NCBI GenBank assembly: GCA_014381825.1
Contig: JACNKX010000053.1
Span: forward strand, 62,001-126,000
Direction: 5' to 3'
DNA length: 64,000 nt
Source of the DNA: Planctomycetota bacterium
GTDB lineage: Bacteria; Planctomycetota; Planctomycetia; Pirellulales; Pirellulaceae
Every line of letters begins with the position of its first letter. Positions within the stretch are counted from its first letter, which is position 1. The position numbers and the translations under genes were made by a program. The notes under the pieces were generated by a model. The model worked only from the letters and a program-made list of their open reading frames with translations. It ran no database searches and was not told the origin of the DNA. This document shows, one piece after another, positions 35,403 through 44,886 of this stretch.

Positions 35403-36008
35403 ATGTCCATCCTCGATCAACTCACGAAACGCCAAGCCTCGGTTTACGAGTTCATTCGTGACAAAATCGTGAATCGTGGCTATGGGCCAACTGTTCGAGA
35501 GATTGGTGAGCGTTTTGGTATAAGTTCGCCGAATGGCGTGATGTGCCATCTGAAGGCTCTTGAGAAGAAAGGCCTGATCAAACGAAGCCCCAACAAGTCT
35601 CGTGCAATTGAATTGACGAGGGAAGCGGTTCGCGAGGCGAGTGGCATTCCTTTGGCCGGTGTTGTTGCGGCTGGTCTAACCAGTCTTGCGTTCGAGCAGA
35701 ACGATCGCGTCGACTTTGGCGAAATGTTCACGAGCGAAGGTCTTTTTGCTCTGCAAGTAAGCGGCGAATCGATGATCGAAGCTCAAATCGCGGATGGCGA
35801 CTATGTCGTTGTCAAAAAGCAAGAGCAAGCCGAATCAGGTCAGATGGTTGTCGCGCAAACCGACGATGGAGAAGCGACCCTCAAGTACTGGTTTCCCGAG
35901 AGCGGTCAGGTCAGGTTGCAGCCGGCGAATTCGTCGATGGACCCCATTTATCTGGACAACGTCAGCGTCATCGGTGTTGTCGTTGGAGTCGTGCGAAGCG
36001 TTACGTGA
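35403..36008 (+). CDS. lexA: LexA repressor
   Basis: 201 residues. N-terminal winged helix with PTVREIGERFGISSPNGVMCHLKALEKKG, then the autocleavage site Ala90-Gly91 in VVAAG, and the self-cleavage pair Ser123 (SGESM) and Lys161 (ATLKYW). The C-terminal domain follows the S24 peptidase order. It represses DNA damage (SOS) genes and cuts itself when RecA is activated. Its promoter contains repeated CTGTAC motifs that could be its own operator. It is followed by a convergent hypothetical gene. Confidence 0.95.
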   Translation: MSILDQLTKRQASVYEFIRDKIVNRGYGPTVREIGERFGISSPNGVMCHLKALEKKGLIKRSPNKSRAIELTREAVREASGIPLAGVVAAGLTSLAFEQNDRVDFGEMFTSEGLFALQVSGESMIEAQIADGDYVVVKKQEQAESGQMVVAQTDDGEATLKYWFPESGQVRLQPANSSMDPIYLDNVSVIGVVVGVVRSVT

Positions 36009-36075
36009 GGGTGTCCGCGCCGAACCTCTCACCGGTCTCGATCAGCCTGTGGCGTGTGTTTCGGCTAGGTACGAG

Positions 36076-36591
36076 TCACGGCAGAACTTCAAATCGCGTT
36101 ACGTCCCACATGACTTCTACGTTGGGGCCCCATTTTCGAAGTTCCGTGCGGTGATACCGGAGTGGTGCTCCCGTTATTTCGTCGAAAAAACCACGGAGCA
36201 GCAACTGAGGCGTGTCGTGGTCCGCCGTTCCCGCCAAATGCTTCTCGACGTTCGTGACGTCGGACTGTATCGTTGTAAACATCCCTGGCACGGTCCAAGT
36301 GTCGATTGTCCTGAATCGTGACAACACTTCGCCGTCGCGCGTCGCAGCAAACACTTCCCCGTCGCGGACCTCCGCATAGTATACGGCCGCTTGGCGACCT
36401 GTCACGGCGATTTGTATGTTGTAACTCAACGGGGCGTTTTCTCCCCAGCGCGCCTTTGCTTCGTAGAACGTGCTTGGTGCGAACTTCGGCAACGTCTGTT
36501 GATGACGCAATACAACGACCCCCAACAGGCCGATGATACCGGCTCCGATGCCGAGTAACGCTGCGGTCGTATAGGTCGCAATACGACGCAT
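36076..36591 (-). CDS. Membrane-anchored protein with DUF6174-like domain
   Basis: 171 residues from ATG 36591; an in-frame TTG at 36681 would add 30 polar residues. One N-terminal membrane helix (about 7-27, TAALLGIGAGIIGLLGVVVL) precedes a soluble domain with ARWGENAPLSYNIQI, AVYYAEVRDGEVFAATRDGE, WTVPGMFTTIQSD, FFDEITGAPLRYHRTE and TRFEV, a pattern I associate with planctomycete DUF6174-type proteins. Function unknown. It is divergent from pyk, so the 150 bp between may hold promoters for both. Confidence 0.6.
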   Translation of the reverse strand: MRRIATYTTAALLGIGAGIIGLLGVVVLRHQQTLPKFAPSTFYEAKARWGENAPLSYNIQIAVTGRQAAVYYAEVRDGEVFAATRDGEVLSRFRTIDTWTVPGMFTTIQSDVTNVEKHLAGTADHDTPQLLLRGFFDEITGAPLRYHRTELRKWGPNVEVMWDVTRFEVLP

Positions 36592-36741
36592 GCGTTGCGA
36601 TGTCTCGACGGAATCAGTCGTCAACGATTGGCTCTCGGTTTCGAGGTGCAGAACTCGACTCGCGGTTCGCCACGAATTCAACTAGATTGTCTCGCGACTT
36701 GCGCGCACGGTCAACGACCGATCGATCAGGGAGGAATCTTG

Positions 36742-38199
36742 ATGCCGGATGTCTTAAACCGAGAATCGCCACCACGCGTTAACTCACGCACGAAGATTGT
36801 GGCGACCGTCGGCCCAGCCTGTCAATCGCCGGAGATGCTTCGCGAATTGATTCGTACTGGCGTCGACGTCTTTCGAATCAATACAGCACACGGCACTCGT
36901 CCAGAACACCAAGCGACCCTCGATGCGATTCGTCAGGCGAGCGTCGATGTTGAACGCACGATCGGCGTTCTGGTCGATTTGGCTGGCCCCAAGATTCGGT
37001 TAGGACAGTTGATTGATGATCCGACGGACTGTCCGCTGGGTGCGGAATTCCGATTTGTCCGAGGCCAGACACCCGAGAAGGCGGACGAGTTTACATGCAC
37101 CTACGAACCGCTCGTTACTGAGTTGACGGTCGGTGATCGCGTGATGTTAGCCGACGGAACGGTCAGCTTGCAGGTCGTTAAGAAAGATGAATCTTCGGCT
37201 CACTGTCTCGTCACCGGAGCCGGCTTTGTCCGCAGCCGCCAAGGTGTAAATTTGCCCGGTGTGGCGCTGACAGTTCCAGCCATGACCGAGGCGGATATCT
37301 CAAATGCGACCTGGGCCGCACAGGCAGACGCGGATTTTATTAGTCTGAGCTTCGTTCGCTCGCCCGTCGAGGTGAGGCAATTAAAGGAACTTGTTCGCTC
37401 ACACGGTTCCCGCGCGCTTATCATCGCAAAAATCGAAAAGGGCGAGGCGTTGGAACACCTCGATGACATCGTACTCGCGGCGGGCGGCATCATGGTTGCT
37501 CGCGGAGATCTAGGTGTCGAGATCGATCTTGCCGAAACACCTGTCGCACAGAAGCGAATCGTGGAGACTTGCCAGCGTTTAGCGAAACCAGTCATCGTCG
37601 CGACACAGATGCTCGATAGCATGCAGGAGTCGTCTCGCCCGACGCGAGCGGAAGTAAGTGACGTCGCGAATGCAATCTTAGACGGAGCCGACGCATGTAT
37701 GCTGTCCGGTGAGACGGCGATCGGTAAGTATCCGCGCGAGGCCGTTGATGTCATGCACCGCGTGATGATGAGCACGGAGCGAACTCTGTCACGCACATCT
37801 AGCGAACAGTTGCCGATCGCGGCTCTTTCCGATGTTCATCCGATTACCGCGGCGACAGTTCACGGGGCTACTGAGATCGCGAGTCGAGTGAACGCGAAGC
37901 TGATCGTTATCGCGAGCAATGGCGGCGCAACGGCCCGCGTTAAAGCCAAGTTCCGCTCCGTCATCCCTGTCGTAGGTGTCAGCAGCAACGAATCCACCTT
38001 GCGCCGGATGACTTTGTTTTGGGGCATCGTCCCGTTGCCCGGCGCGCCCGGCGCGAGTGGACCAGAGCTTCGGGAGTTCATCGACAATTGGGGTCGTGCA
38101 TTGGGAGTTCTCGCGAAGGGCGACCGTGTCGTTTATGTGACGGGCAGCGAAGTTGTCGCTCACGCACACAATGTCGTGGTCGTTCAAGAAGTCGAGTAG
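36742..38199 (+). CDS. pyk: Pyruvate kinase
   Basis: 485 residues from ATG 36742, with GGGAGG 8 nt upstream; an in-frame stretch of 49 codons before it is not homologous. Motifs: RTKIVATVGPA, FRINTAHG, LVDLAGPKIRLG, IIAKIEKGEALEH (catalytic Lys), MVARGDLGVEI, MLDSMQESSRPTRAEVSDVANAI and a C-terminal domain. It makes pyruvate and ATP from phosphoenolpyruvate and ADP. No other glycolytic genes are adjacent. Confidence 0.95.
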   Translation: MPDVLNRESPPRVNSRTKIVATVGPACQSPEMLRELIRTGVDVFRINTAHGTRPEHQATLDAIRQASVDVERTIGVLVDLAGPKIRLGQLIDDPTDCPLGAEFRFVRGQTPEKADEFTCTYEPLVTELTVGDRVMLADGTVSLQVVKKDESSAHCLVTGAGFVRSRQGVNLPGVALTVPAMTEADISNATWAAQADADFISLSFVRSPVEVRQLKELVRSHGSRALIIAKIEKGEALEHLDDIVLAAGGIMVARGDLGVEIDLAETPVAQKRIVETCQRLAKPVIVATQMLDSMQESSRPTRAEVSDVANAILDGADACMLSGETAIGKYPREAVDVMHRVMMSTERTLSRTSSEQLPIAALSDVHPITAATVHGATEIASRVNAKLIVIASNGGATARVKAKFRSVIPVVGVSSNESTLRRMTLFWGIVPLPGAPGASGPELREFIDNWGRALGVLAKGDRVVYVTGSEVVAHAHNVVVVQEVE

Positions 38200-38210
38200 T
38201 GTCCGAAGAG

Positions 38211-38762
38211 TTAGTGCTTGGAATCACGCGTCGCTTGCCGCAACGCACCTGATGCGACTTGCAAAAAGCTAGATGCCCCGAACGTCCAAATTCCTCCGAG
38301 GACCGCAGAGGCTATGACTCCAAGCATGATCGCGAGTAACGTGCGATCTTCCATCAGCATTGCCAGGCCCGAACCGCCAAGCACTGCACCCGCAATGCTA
38401 CCGATTGTGGTTGTAACGAGGATCGGCTTGCCCAGGGCCGACCGATGGTGCAACTGGCTTGTTGGCGCGAAGTCCGTCGATGCGATTGGTCCTCGCTTGC
38501 GACCGGGCGCGTCCGGTTCCAGCGTCTGAGGTCGACTCCCGGTTTCACGCAATTGTGTTCCAATTGCGTTTCCGGCAACATGCGCCGCAATCGTTAACGC
38601 GAACAAAATCAGGAGCAAGGTCGCATAAGTGCCGACATAACTCATCGCCGCGAACAGAGTTCCGAGTACCCCCACGATTACGAATAACGCGGCGAGACTG
38701 AAACGCGGTGGCTTGAGGCCTGAAGAGTAATCGTCGACGTTCGAGTCCACGTCGTTTCTCAT
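38211..38762 (-). CDS. Small polytopic membrane protein
   Basis: 183 residues from ATG 38762. A polar 18-residue N-terminus is followed by RFSLAALFVIVGVLGTLFAAM and three further hydrophobic segments (one near 45-70 and a pair near 110-165), so about four membrane helices with a short cytoplasmic loop. The RFSL-type first helix is common in unstudied planctomycete membrane proteins. Function unknown. It converges on pyk with 11 bp between stops. Confidence 0.65.
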   Translation of the reverse strand: MRNDVDSNVDDYSSGLKPPRFSLAALFVIVGVLGTLFAAMSYVGTYATLLLILFALTIAAHVAGNAIGTQLRETGSRPQTLEPDAPGRKRGPIASTDFAPTSQLHHRSALGKPILVTTTIGSIAGAVLGGSGLAMLMEDRTLLAIMLGVIASAVLGGIWTFGASSFLQVASGALRQATRDSKH

Positions 38763-38947
38763 AACAGCTGGTTGGAGGTACCAAATTCGTAGCGAAATCA
38801 AGCTGGCATTCTACTGACAGAGTCTAAGTCCGTCAGGCTCGTGGGTGCTAGCACAAGGGGAATGGCAGTTGTACTCAATTCGTCGCCTACTGGGTGCCGA
38901 TGGAAGGAGGAATCATTCTGTCAACGTGCTTCGTGAAAGGAATCGCC

Positions 38948-39277
38948 GTGTCCTCGTTAAAATCGCTCACCATCGCTGCACTATTCATTTGCTGTCTTGC
39001 CGTCAGTTCGACGAGGGCCGATTCGGTGGAGAAGGTCGAATTCCGTTTGATGGCATGGAAGTCATTACATTTTGACGAGGCGAGGCAAGCCAAGGAATAC
39101 TCTCAAACGTTCAAGAGCCTGGGTTGCGAGTGCAAGCAAGAATCTCACGGCAATCACACCGATGTCACGTTTCGCTGCCCGAAGTGGCGTTCGCTCAGCT
39201 TGAAAAGCCATACAGAAGCTCACAAGTGGGAAGCCTTCTTAAAGAAGGTCGGGTTCGAAACAAAGCATCAGCATTGA
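38948..39277 (+). CDS. Small secreted protein with conserved Cys/His core
   Basis: 109 residues from GTG 38948 (AGGAA 7 nt upstream), giving a signal peptide (SSLKSLTIAALFICCLAVSS). The mature part shows EFRLMAWKSLHFDE, LGCECKQESHGNHTDVTFRCPKW, THTEAHKWE and FETKHQH. The mix of Cys and several His suggests metal binding or a disulfide-bonded domain. The family is unfamiliar, but the ending is typical of a small group of planctomycete proteins. An upstream GTG/ATG start would extend it by 18 residues. Confidence 0.6.
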   Translation: MSSLKSLTIAALFICCLAVSSTRADSVEKVEFRLMAWKSLHFDEARQAKEYSQTFKSLGCECKQESHGNHTDVTFRCPKWRSLSLKSHTEAHKWEAFLKKVGFETKHQH

Positions 39278-39280
39278 TCG

Positions 39281-39308
39281 GTAGCCATCACTTTCTGAGT
39301 GATGAGCG
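39281..39308 (+). repeat. Dispersed palindromic repeat, GTAGCCATCAC family, copy C
   Basis: GTAGCCATCAC, a 7-nt loop and GTGATGAG; lies 3 bp after the stop of the 38948-39277 gene. Matches copies at 6434-6459 and 63959-63986 in layout. Confidence 0.6.
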
Positions 39309-39408
39309 CACCGCGTGGTCAATTACATCTTGACCTCCGTTTGTCTGAAGAGCGAAGACGGAGTCGTTTACCCCTCGCAAACGGGCTCGCAGCGGCGGAG
39401 CACGACGG

Positions 39409-40206
39409 TTACTTTTTGAGGATGCGGTCGTACTGAAACTGGTGATGCTTATTGAACAATCGACGATAAGCCATTAGCACGACACCAACGCTCCCGAGCG
39501 CTGTCGCTGAGGCAACCAGAAACATGATCACGATCTGATACTTAACGGCCTCGATCGGCTCGACACCGGAGAGCAGTTGACCAGTCATCATGCCTGGCAG
39601 ACTCACTAAACCGACGACCATCATCGAGTTAATGATCGGCGTTGTAGCTGTCGTTAGTGCCTTCTGAATCGTTTCACGAGCCGCTTCCCATCGTGTCGCG
39701 CCGAGCGCAAGAAGCGTTTCAACTTGGCCTCGACCAGATTGAAAACCATCCAGAACTCCGGCGAGCCCCAGCGTGATCCCATTGAGCGTATTGCCCAGGA
39801 TCATCCCAAGCAATGGAACCGCGTATTGAGGGTCGTGCCACGATCGTGCTCCCTGTAAGACGGCGAACATCGCGAAGGCAAGCACAAACCACGAACTGGC
39901 CCATACGGCGATCATCGTATCGACGAGCATTCCGGCGTACGCGTGGGCCGTGCGAGTGAATGCGGTGTACCCTGCGATACCCGTCATGATTGTCAAGATC
40001 GCGATGACGACGATGGTTCGTTCGACTTGAAAAACCCAGTCCAAGACCAGACCGATTAAAAGTAGCTGTAGAACAGTGCGGACGCTCGCTATCAGGAAAG
40101 ATCGTTCGAGCCTCAATCGCAGCGCGAGTGAGATCGCAGCGTTGACGATGATCAGCAACGCCGCGACGGTCACTTGGAGTGTCGACAATTCGACGTAGGA
40201 CTTCAT
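39409..40206 (-). CDS. ABC transporter permease, FetB-like (UPF0014)
   Basis: 265 residues from ATG 40206, whose ATGA overlaps the stop of the upstream ATPase gene. About seven hydrophobic segments are visible, with blocks typical of the YbbM/FetB family: LRLRLERSFLIASVRTVLQL, RTAHAYAGM and PLLGMILGNTLNGITLGLAG, LLALGATRWEAARETIQKAL. FetAB of E. coli exports iron and helps resist oxidative stress; a similar role is inferred. The permease is coupled to its ATPase at 40203-40895. Confidence 0.88.
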   Translation of the reverse strand: MKSYVELSTLQVTVAALLIIVNAAISLALRLRLERSFLIASVRTVLQLLLIGLVLDWVFQVERTIVVIAILTIMTGIAGYTAFTRTAHAYAGMLVDTMIAVWASSWFVLAFAMFAVLQGARSWHDPQYAVPLLGMILGNTLNGITLGLAGVLDGFQSGRGQVETLLALGATRWEAARETIQKALTTATTPIINSMMVVGLVSLPGMMTGQLLSGVEPIEAVKYQIVIMFLVASATALGSVGVVLMAYRRLFNKHHQFQYDRILKK

Positions 40207-40895
40207 TGATGCGTCTCCAACTCGACAAGCTGACCGTCCCAAAGCTGCAACGTTCGGCTCGCGACGCGTTCGGTCTGCGTGGCATCGTGAGTCACCCAGA
40301 CGAATCCGCGCTCGCCAACTGCTTCCGACATCCAATGCGTGACGAGCTGTTCAATCTGTTGTGTCGTGCTTTCGTCGAGGGAACCCGTTGGCTCATCGAG
40401 CAGCAGGAGCGTTGGGGCAAGTTGTATCGCGCGAAGGAGAGCGACGATTTGAATCTCGCCACCTGAGAGGTTCATCGAGTCGAGAGCCAGAAAGTGCTCG
40501 TCCCGTCCGAGCTGATCGAGGTAGCTGACAATGTTCTCACGCGAGTAAACTTGATGTCGGTGAACTGCGAGCGAATAAGGAAGTTGTAGATTTCTCTCAA
40601 CGGTCCCTTCAAACAGACGCGGACGTTGCGGGAGGTAGATGGCCCGGGATCGATAAACGGGGATTTCGTCGGACGTTGGAGACGTGCCATGCCAGAGGAC
40701 TTCACCTTCATCGACAGCGTCGAGCATCGCAAGTGAACGCAACAAGACCGTCTTGCCCGATCCCGTCGGCCCCGTCAGAGCAACTCCATCGCCCGATCGA
40801 AGAGCGAAGGAGATATCGCGTATCAGCCAAGCCGTCCTGTCACGGTGCTGCCGACCGATGCCTCGGGACTCGAGCAATGGCGCTGCGGTTGCCAT
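40203..40895 (-). CDS. ABC transporter ATP-binding protein, FetA-like
   Basis: 230 residues. Walker A GPTGSGKT, signature LSGGEIQIVALLRAI, Walker B LLLLDEPTGSLD and the H-loop VTHD are all intact, with YLPQRPRLFEGTV around the Q-loop. It powers the coupled permease at 39409-40206 (4-bp overlap). Its start lies 3 bp after the stop of the sigma-54 regulator gene, so all four genes, kinase, regulator, ATPase and permease, probably form one operon. Confidence 0.92.
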   Translation of the reverse strand: MATAAPLLESRGIGRQHRDRTAWLIRDISFALRSGDGVALTGPTGSGKTVLLRSLAMLDAVDEGEVLWHGTSPTSDEIPVYRSRAIYLPQRPRLFEGTVERNLQLPYSLAVHRHQVYSRENIVSYLDQLGRDEHFLALDSMNLSGGEIQIVALLRAIQLAPTLLLLDEPTGSLDESTTQQIEQLVTHWMSEAVGERGFVWVTHDATQTERVASRTLQLWDGQLVELETHQ

Positions 40896-40897
40896 TC

Positions 40898-42292
40898 CTA
40901 AGATCGCTCCACGCGAATGCCGAGTTGGGTGATCTTCTGTTGCAAGCTTTGGCGATGAATGCCGAGTTGTCGAGCGGCGGCGCTGACGTTGCCTCCGTTG
41001 CTCCTTAAGGCTCGCGTAATGGCGTGTTCTTCAAAGGATTCGGATAGTTTGTTCTTTGCTTCGGTGAGCGGAAGATCGAGGAGTTCAGCAAACGCGTCTA
41101 TCGAGCTTTCGTCAGGTGCCCGCGACAGTGGCAGATCGCCGGCGCGAATTAAGCCGTCCGTTGCCATTGCCGCGGCCGCCGAAACAGCATGTTCCAGTTC
41201 GCGAACGTTTCCGGGCCAAGCGTGAGCCAACAAATGGTCAATGGCGCGCGTGTCGAATCGCGGTGACGTCGGCAGTTTGTCAGCGATTCGTTCGAGAAAG
41301 AAATTGGCCAACAAAATTACGTCTTCGCGGCGCCTTCTTAGCGGCGGCACTTGTAGCTCGACACCCTTGATTCGATAGTACAAGTCTTGGCGAAACGCGT
41401 GATCTGCGATCGCTTGTTCGAGGTCTTGATGCGTGGCGGTTATCACACGGACATCCACCGCGACGGACTTTGACGAGCCGACAGGCTGAATCGTTCTTTC
41501 TTGTAGGACCCGAAGGATCTTCGTTTGTGCCGGAGCAGGCATGTCGCCAATTTCGTCGAGAAATAAAGTTCCGCCTTCCGCTTGTTCGAAGACGCCCTTT
41601 CGGTCTGTCTCGGCACCTGTAAACGAACCTCGTACGTGCCCGAACAATTCACTCTCGGCAAGCGACTCGGCGATGGCCGCCGTGTTGACGGCCACAAACG
41701 GTCGGCTTGATCGAGAGCTTAAGCGGTGGATTTCACGAGCGATCAACTCCTTGCCGGTCCCTGTTTCGCCTCGGATCAATATGTCGATTGGAGCTTGAGC
41801 CGCTCGCTGCATTTGAAAGAACAGATCTCGCATTGGCTGCGAGACGCCGACGAGTGCTCCAAAAGCTTGCTTCTCGTCCAATTGCGATTGCAGACGCTGA
41901 AGCCGACGTTCAAGCGTGACTCGTTTCGCCGCTCGCCGCGCGATGGCTCGTACTTGCTCGATCTCGTACGGTTTCGTGATGTAATCCGATGCACCAAGCC
42001 GAATGCAATCGACGGCCGACGAAACGCTGTCGTCTGCCGTAACGACGATGATCTCCGTCGAATGAGCCAGCGGTCCAAGTCGTTCGAGCGTCCCACGACC
42101 ATCGAGGACCGGCATCGAGAGGTCAAGGAATACGAGGTCAACGCTGTTGTCTTGAAGGAACTCGACGGCCGCTTGTCCATTTTCTACTTCGGCGATCTCG
42201 TACTCAGCACTCTCCAATGCCTTTCGCATGGCGTACCGCGCGGGCCGCTCGTCGTCGGTGATCAGAATTCGAAGTGGCGTCGGATTTGTCAT
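40898..42292 (-). CDS. NtrC-family sigma-54-dependent response regulator
   Basis: 464 residues from ATG 42292 (TTG four codons upstream possible). Receiver domain with phospho-Asp in DLVFLDLSMPVLDG, then the AAA+ domain with Walker A GETGTGKE, the sigma-54 contact motif GSFTGA, Walker B GGTLFLDEIGD and AQTKILRVLQE; C-terminal Fis-type HTH (NVSAAARQLGIHRQSLQQK). It activates sigma-54 promoters when phosphorylated by the kinase gene ending 15 bp upstream. It probably controls the adjacent FetAB genes or distant targets. Confidence 0.92.
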   Translation of the reverse strand: MTNPTPLRILITDDERPARYAMRKALESAEYEIAEVENGQAAVEFLQDNSVDLVFLDLSMPVLDGRGTLERLGPLAHSTEIIVVTADDSVSSAVDCIRLGASDYITKPYEIEQVRAIARRAAKRVTLERRLQRLQSQLDEKQAFGALVGVSQPMRDLFFQMQRAAQAPIDILIRGETGTGKELIAREIHRLSSRSSRPFVAVNTAAIAESLAESELFGHVRGSFTGAETDRKGVFEQAEGGTLFLDEIGDMPAPAQTKILRVLQERTIQPVGSSKSVAVDVRVITATHQDLEQAIADHAFRQDLYYRIKGVELQVPPLRRRREDVILLANFFLERIADKLPTSPRFDTRAIDHLLAHAWPGNVRELEHAVSAAAAMATDGLIRAGDLPLSRAPDESSIDAFAELLDLPLTEAKNKLSESFEEHAITRALRSNGGNVSAAARQLGIHRQSLQQKITQLGIRVERS

Positions 42293-42307
42293 TCGATGGC
42301 TCAATGC

Positions 42308-44407
42308 CTACTGCTCGCGTTCGCATCGTAGCTTATCCAACGGGAGCCTAATCGTGAAGCAGGTCCCGCTGGTTGGCTCGCTAACGAACTCGATTGCTCC
42401 ACCGAGTTCCTCGACGTTTCGCCGCACGACATACAGCCCGATGCCGGTGCCAGTCGGCTTGTTCGTGACAAAAGGATCAAAAAGTTTTGACTTGATGTCG
42501 TTCGAGATGCCAACTCCATCGTCCCGGATTGTGGCGACGATCTGATTCGCGTCGTGTTCGATAGCGATTCGGACGTGCCCGTTCGGACGTGTTGCCTCGA
42601 TGGCGTTGAGTACCAAGTTGAAGGCGATCTGGCGAAGGGTATCTTCCGTGCACGTGATTGTCGGTGTGGCGTCGGCGAATTTGGCTTCGATCTGGACATT
42701 GTGTTGCTTCGCGAGGTGTGAGAGTACATGGATCACACCCAGGAATACGGAAGGCAAGTCGCTGCTATCGTTGTCGCTCGTAGTTGCTCTCGCAAATTTC
42801 AAAAACTGAGTCGTTGTTGCCGTCAATCGGTCCACTTCTTTCAAGATCACTTGCAGGTCTTCAGCGTTTTCATCGTTGGGTCCACCACGCTCGGCGAGCA
42901 AAGTCGCGATCGTTTTGACCGACGAAAGTGGGTTTTTGATCTCATGGGTGATGCAACTCGTCAACAAGCCGAGTGTGCTGAGCTTCTCATTCTGAGCTGC
43001 CCTTCGTTCGGCAATGATCTGCTGCCGTTGTAAGTAATGGTTGTGCAAGGTAACCGCCAGTAACTCGACGAGCAGCAGGATCGCATTGGTCTCTTCTTCA
43101 CCTAACTCCTTCGCCCGGCGTCCGCGTCCGAGTAGCAATAATCCCGAGATGCCTTCATGGGCGACGCGGACGGCGAGCGACGCGTTCAACTCGGTCAGCA
43201 TTTCGCAAGCGGCTTGGTTACTTGCACTTGGCCCGCGACAGGCGACATGGGAATGTGATTCAAGTGCTTCTTGCAGGCAGACGATGGCGGTTGTGGGGAT
43301 TCGATCGTCGTCGCAGCATTCGACTAACGGCGAGTCGGAATCGTCGAACAACCACGCGGCTGCCGACTCCAACTGAAATGACTCCTTGATATTCGTGACG
43401 AACCAATTTGCCAGGGCCGGAGGTTCGTCAGCCACATGTTGCCACATCTCGACTGCAAGTTCTCGTGTCCGGTGGCGGATGTCGTCTCGGCTGCGTCCCA
43501 TCAAGTAACGCAACGACTCCGCAACTCGCAGCCTAATCGGTTGGTAAAGCACAACGAGTAAGAAGACAATGATTCCCTCGAGGATGCCGAGATCGATCCG
43601 CATTCGGTCCGCGAGAGGTTCAGCGATACGGTAGAGAATGAGATGATGGAACAACAATGCCGCTGCTAGGATCACACCGTAGACGAGTGTTCGTTCTACA
43701 ACTAGTCGCATGAAGCGATAGCGAATTACGAAATAACTGAACAAGACGGCTGGAGCGACGGGAAGCAACACGATGGAGACAATGAGCGGCGATTCGGGGA
43801 TGCGCCACCGCGGAGCGACTAACAGAAATGCGACAAATAACAATGTGGTCAGCAGTGACAGAAACACTTCCATTGCGAGAAGGAATCGACGGAGTTCCCG
43901 CAAGTCGGTTTTCGCACGTTGACGATGAAAGATCGCGACCGCCGCAATGTTCACGGCTCCCGCAAATGTAAGGTAAGGCCAGAGGAAGCCACCGATGCGA
44001 TCCAAAAAAACTTCGCCAGCATGCGTTCCGAGTGAGTACAGCACGAATGGTAGTGCGGCCAGTGGGGCGTATGCGACAAGCAACGCCGGACGTGCTGGAG
44101 TGTTGACTTCAAAGTCGCTATGCATGATGCGAAGGACGCCATGAAGCATTGCACTTGGCATCAGCAACAACCCAACGCTCATCGTCGACATGGCGACCCA
44201 ACGAGCGGCTTCCGCCCAATCGCCCACCGTGTGCAATAGCAACAGATTTGCAAACTCGCCGCTGTGAAATAGCCAAACGCCGATTGTCAGTGTCACAATC
44301 GGCATCGCCGTCCGCCGCCAATTACTTCGCTCGCAAATGCTTAGCAGCAGCGCCGTATCGATCACTGCTGCGGCACCGGTCAAGAATAGGCGAAGATCGT
44401 AAGGCAT
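42308..44407 (-). CDS. Seven-TM/GAF sensor histidine kinase partner of the NtrC-type regulator
   Basis: 699 residues. Residues 1-260 hold about eight hydrophobic segments with few loops, then a ninth near 277-290; a GAF-like domain at about 325-460; and HisKA with His488 in THEIKNPLS. HATPase motifs NLVLNAIEA, DDGVGI, GTGIGLYVV are intact. The layout (N-terminal multi-TM region, GAF, kinase, adjacent sigma-54 regulator) resembles the PrsK/PrsR pair of exopolysaccharide/PEP-CTERM systems, though similarity beyond architecture cannot be judged here. Signal unknown. Confidence 0.88.
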   Translation of the reverse strand: MPYDLRLFLTGAAAVIDTALLLSICERSNWRRTAMPIVTLTIGVWLFHSGEFANLLLLHTVGDWAEAARWVAMSTMSVGLLLMPSAMLHGVLRIMHSDFEVNTPARPALLVAYAPLAALPFVLYSLGTHAGEVFLDRIGGFLWPYLTFAGAVNIAAVAIFHRQRAKTDLRELRRFLLAMEVFLSLLTTLLFVAFLLVAPRWRIPESPLIVSIVLLPVAPAVLFSYFVIRYRFMRLVVERTLVYGVILAAALLFHHLILYRIAEPLADRMRIDLGILEGIIVFLLVVLYQPIRLRVAESLRYLMGRSRDDIRHRTRELAVEMWQHVADEPPALANWFVTNIKESFQLESAAAWLFDDSDSPLVECCDDDRIPTTAIVCLQEALESHSHVACRGPSASNQAACEMLTELNASLAVRVAHEGISGLLLLGRGRRAKELGEEETNAILLLVELLAVTLHNHYLQRQQIIAERRAAQNEKLSTLGLLTSCITHEIKNPLSSVKTIATLLAERGGPNDENAEDLQVILKEVDRLTATTTQFLKFARATTSDNDSSDLPSVFLGVIHVLSHLAKQHNVQIEAKFADATPTITCTEDTLRQIAFNLVLNAIEATRPNGHVRIAIEHDANQIVATIRDDGVGISNDIKSKLFDPFVTNKPTGTGIGLYVVRRNVEELGGAIEFVSEPTSGTCFTIRLPLDKLRCEREQ

Positions 44408-44555
44408 GGTGTAATGCGAGTGTTTGACAGAAGAGTGACGTCAACGGGTGATTGTACTGGGGGATCGGGAGGCGGGAGAAGGCGAGAGGGGAACCGCGCT
44501 CAGGAAAATCAGCGGACCAACGTCCCCCGCTCGCTACCATCGTACTCTAAAGGTC

Positions 44556-44882
44556 TCACCGTCCTTCGCTCCACACCTCGATCTCATCTACTGCAAGTCG
44601 TTGTTCGTCGCGATTGCAACACCACACGATTAAAGGAACAGGTGCGAACGTGACCCACAACTCTGATGGGGAATCGTCGCCGCAGCAGCGATACCTCAGC
44701 ACTGAGCCTTGCGATGTTTCAATGACGTCTCTCTGCTGCACTTCGACAGTGCTTCCATTCGCGCACAGAACGGCCCCAGGAGAGAGACGCAGGAGCTTGC
44801 CTTCGCGTGGAGACGATCGAATTCGATCTCGATACCACCATGCTCGGAACAAGCTCGCTGCATCCGCTGCAAGGCTCGCCAT
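44556..44882 (-). CDS. Hypothetical protein in the PspA operon
   Basis: 108 residues from ATG 44882, only 4 bp after the stop of the pspA-like gene, so coupling is likely. I see no signal peptide or membrane helix: ASLAADAASLFRAWWYRDR is amphipathic, then a beta-rich part with LLRLSPGAVLCANGSTVEVQQRDVIETSQGSVLRYRCCG and WVTFAPVPLIVW. The family is not recognised. Context suggests a partner of PspA. Confidence 0.6.
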   Translation of the reverse strand: MASLAADAASLFRAWWYRDRIRSSPREGKLLRLSPGAVLCANGSTVEVQQRDVIETSQGSVLRYRCCGDDSPSELWVTFAPVPLIVWCCNRDEQRLAVDEIEVWSEGR

Positions 44883-44886
44883 AAAA

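Noticed and set aside
36595-36741. N-terminal extension of pyruvate kinase
   Set aside because: The 49 upstream codons have no family similarity and the GGGAGG site points to ATG 36742.
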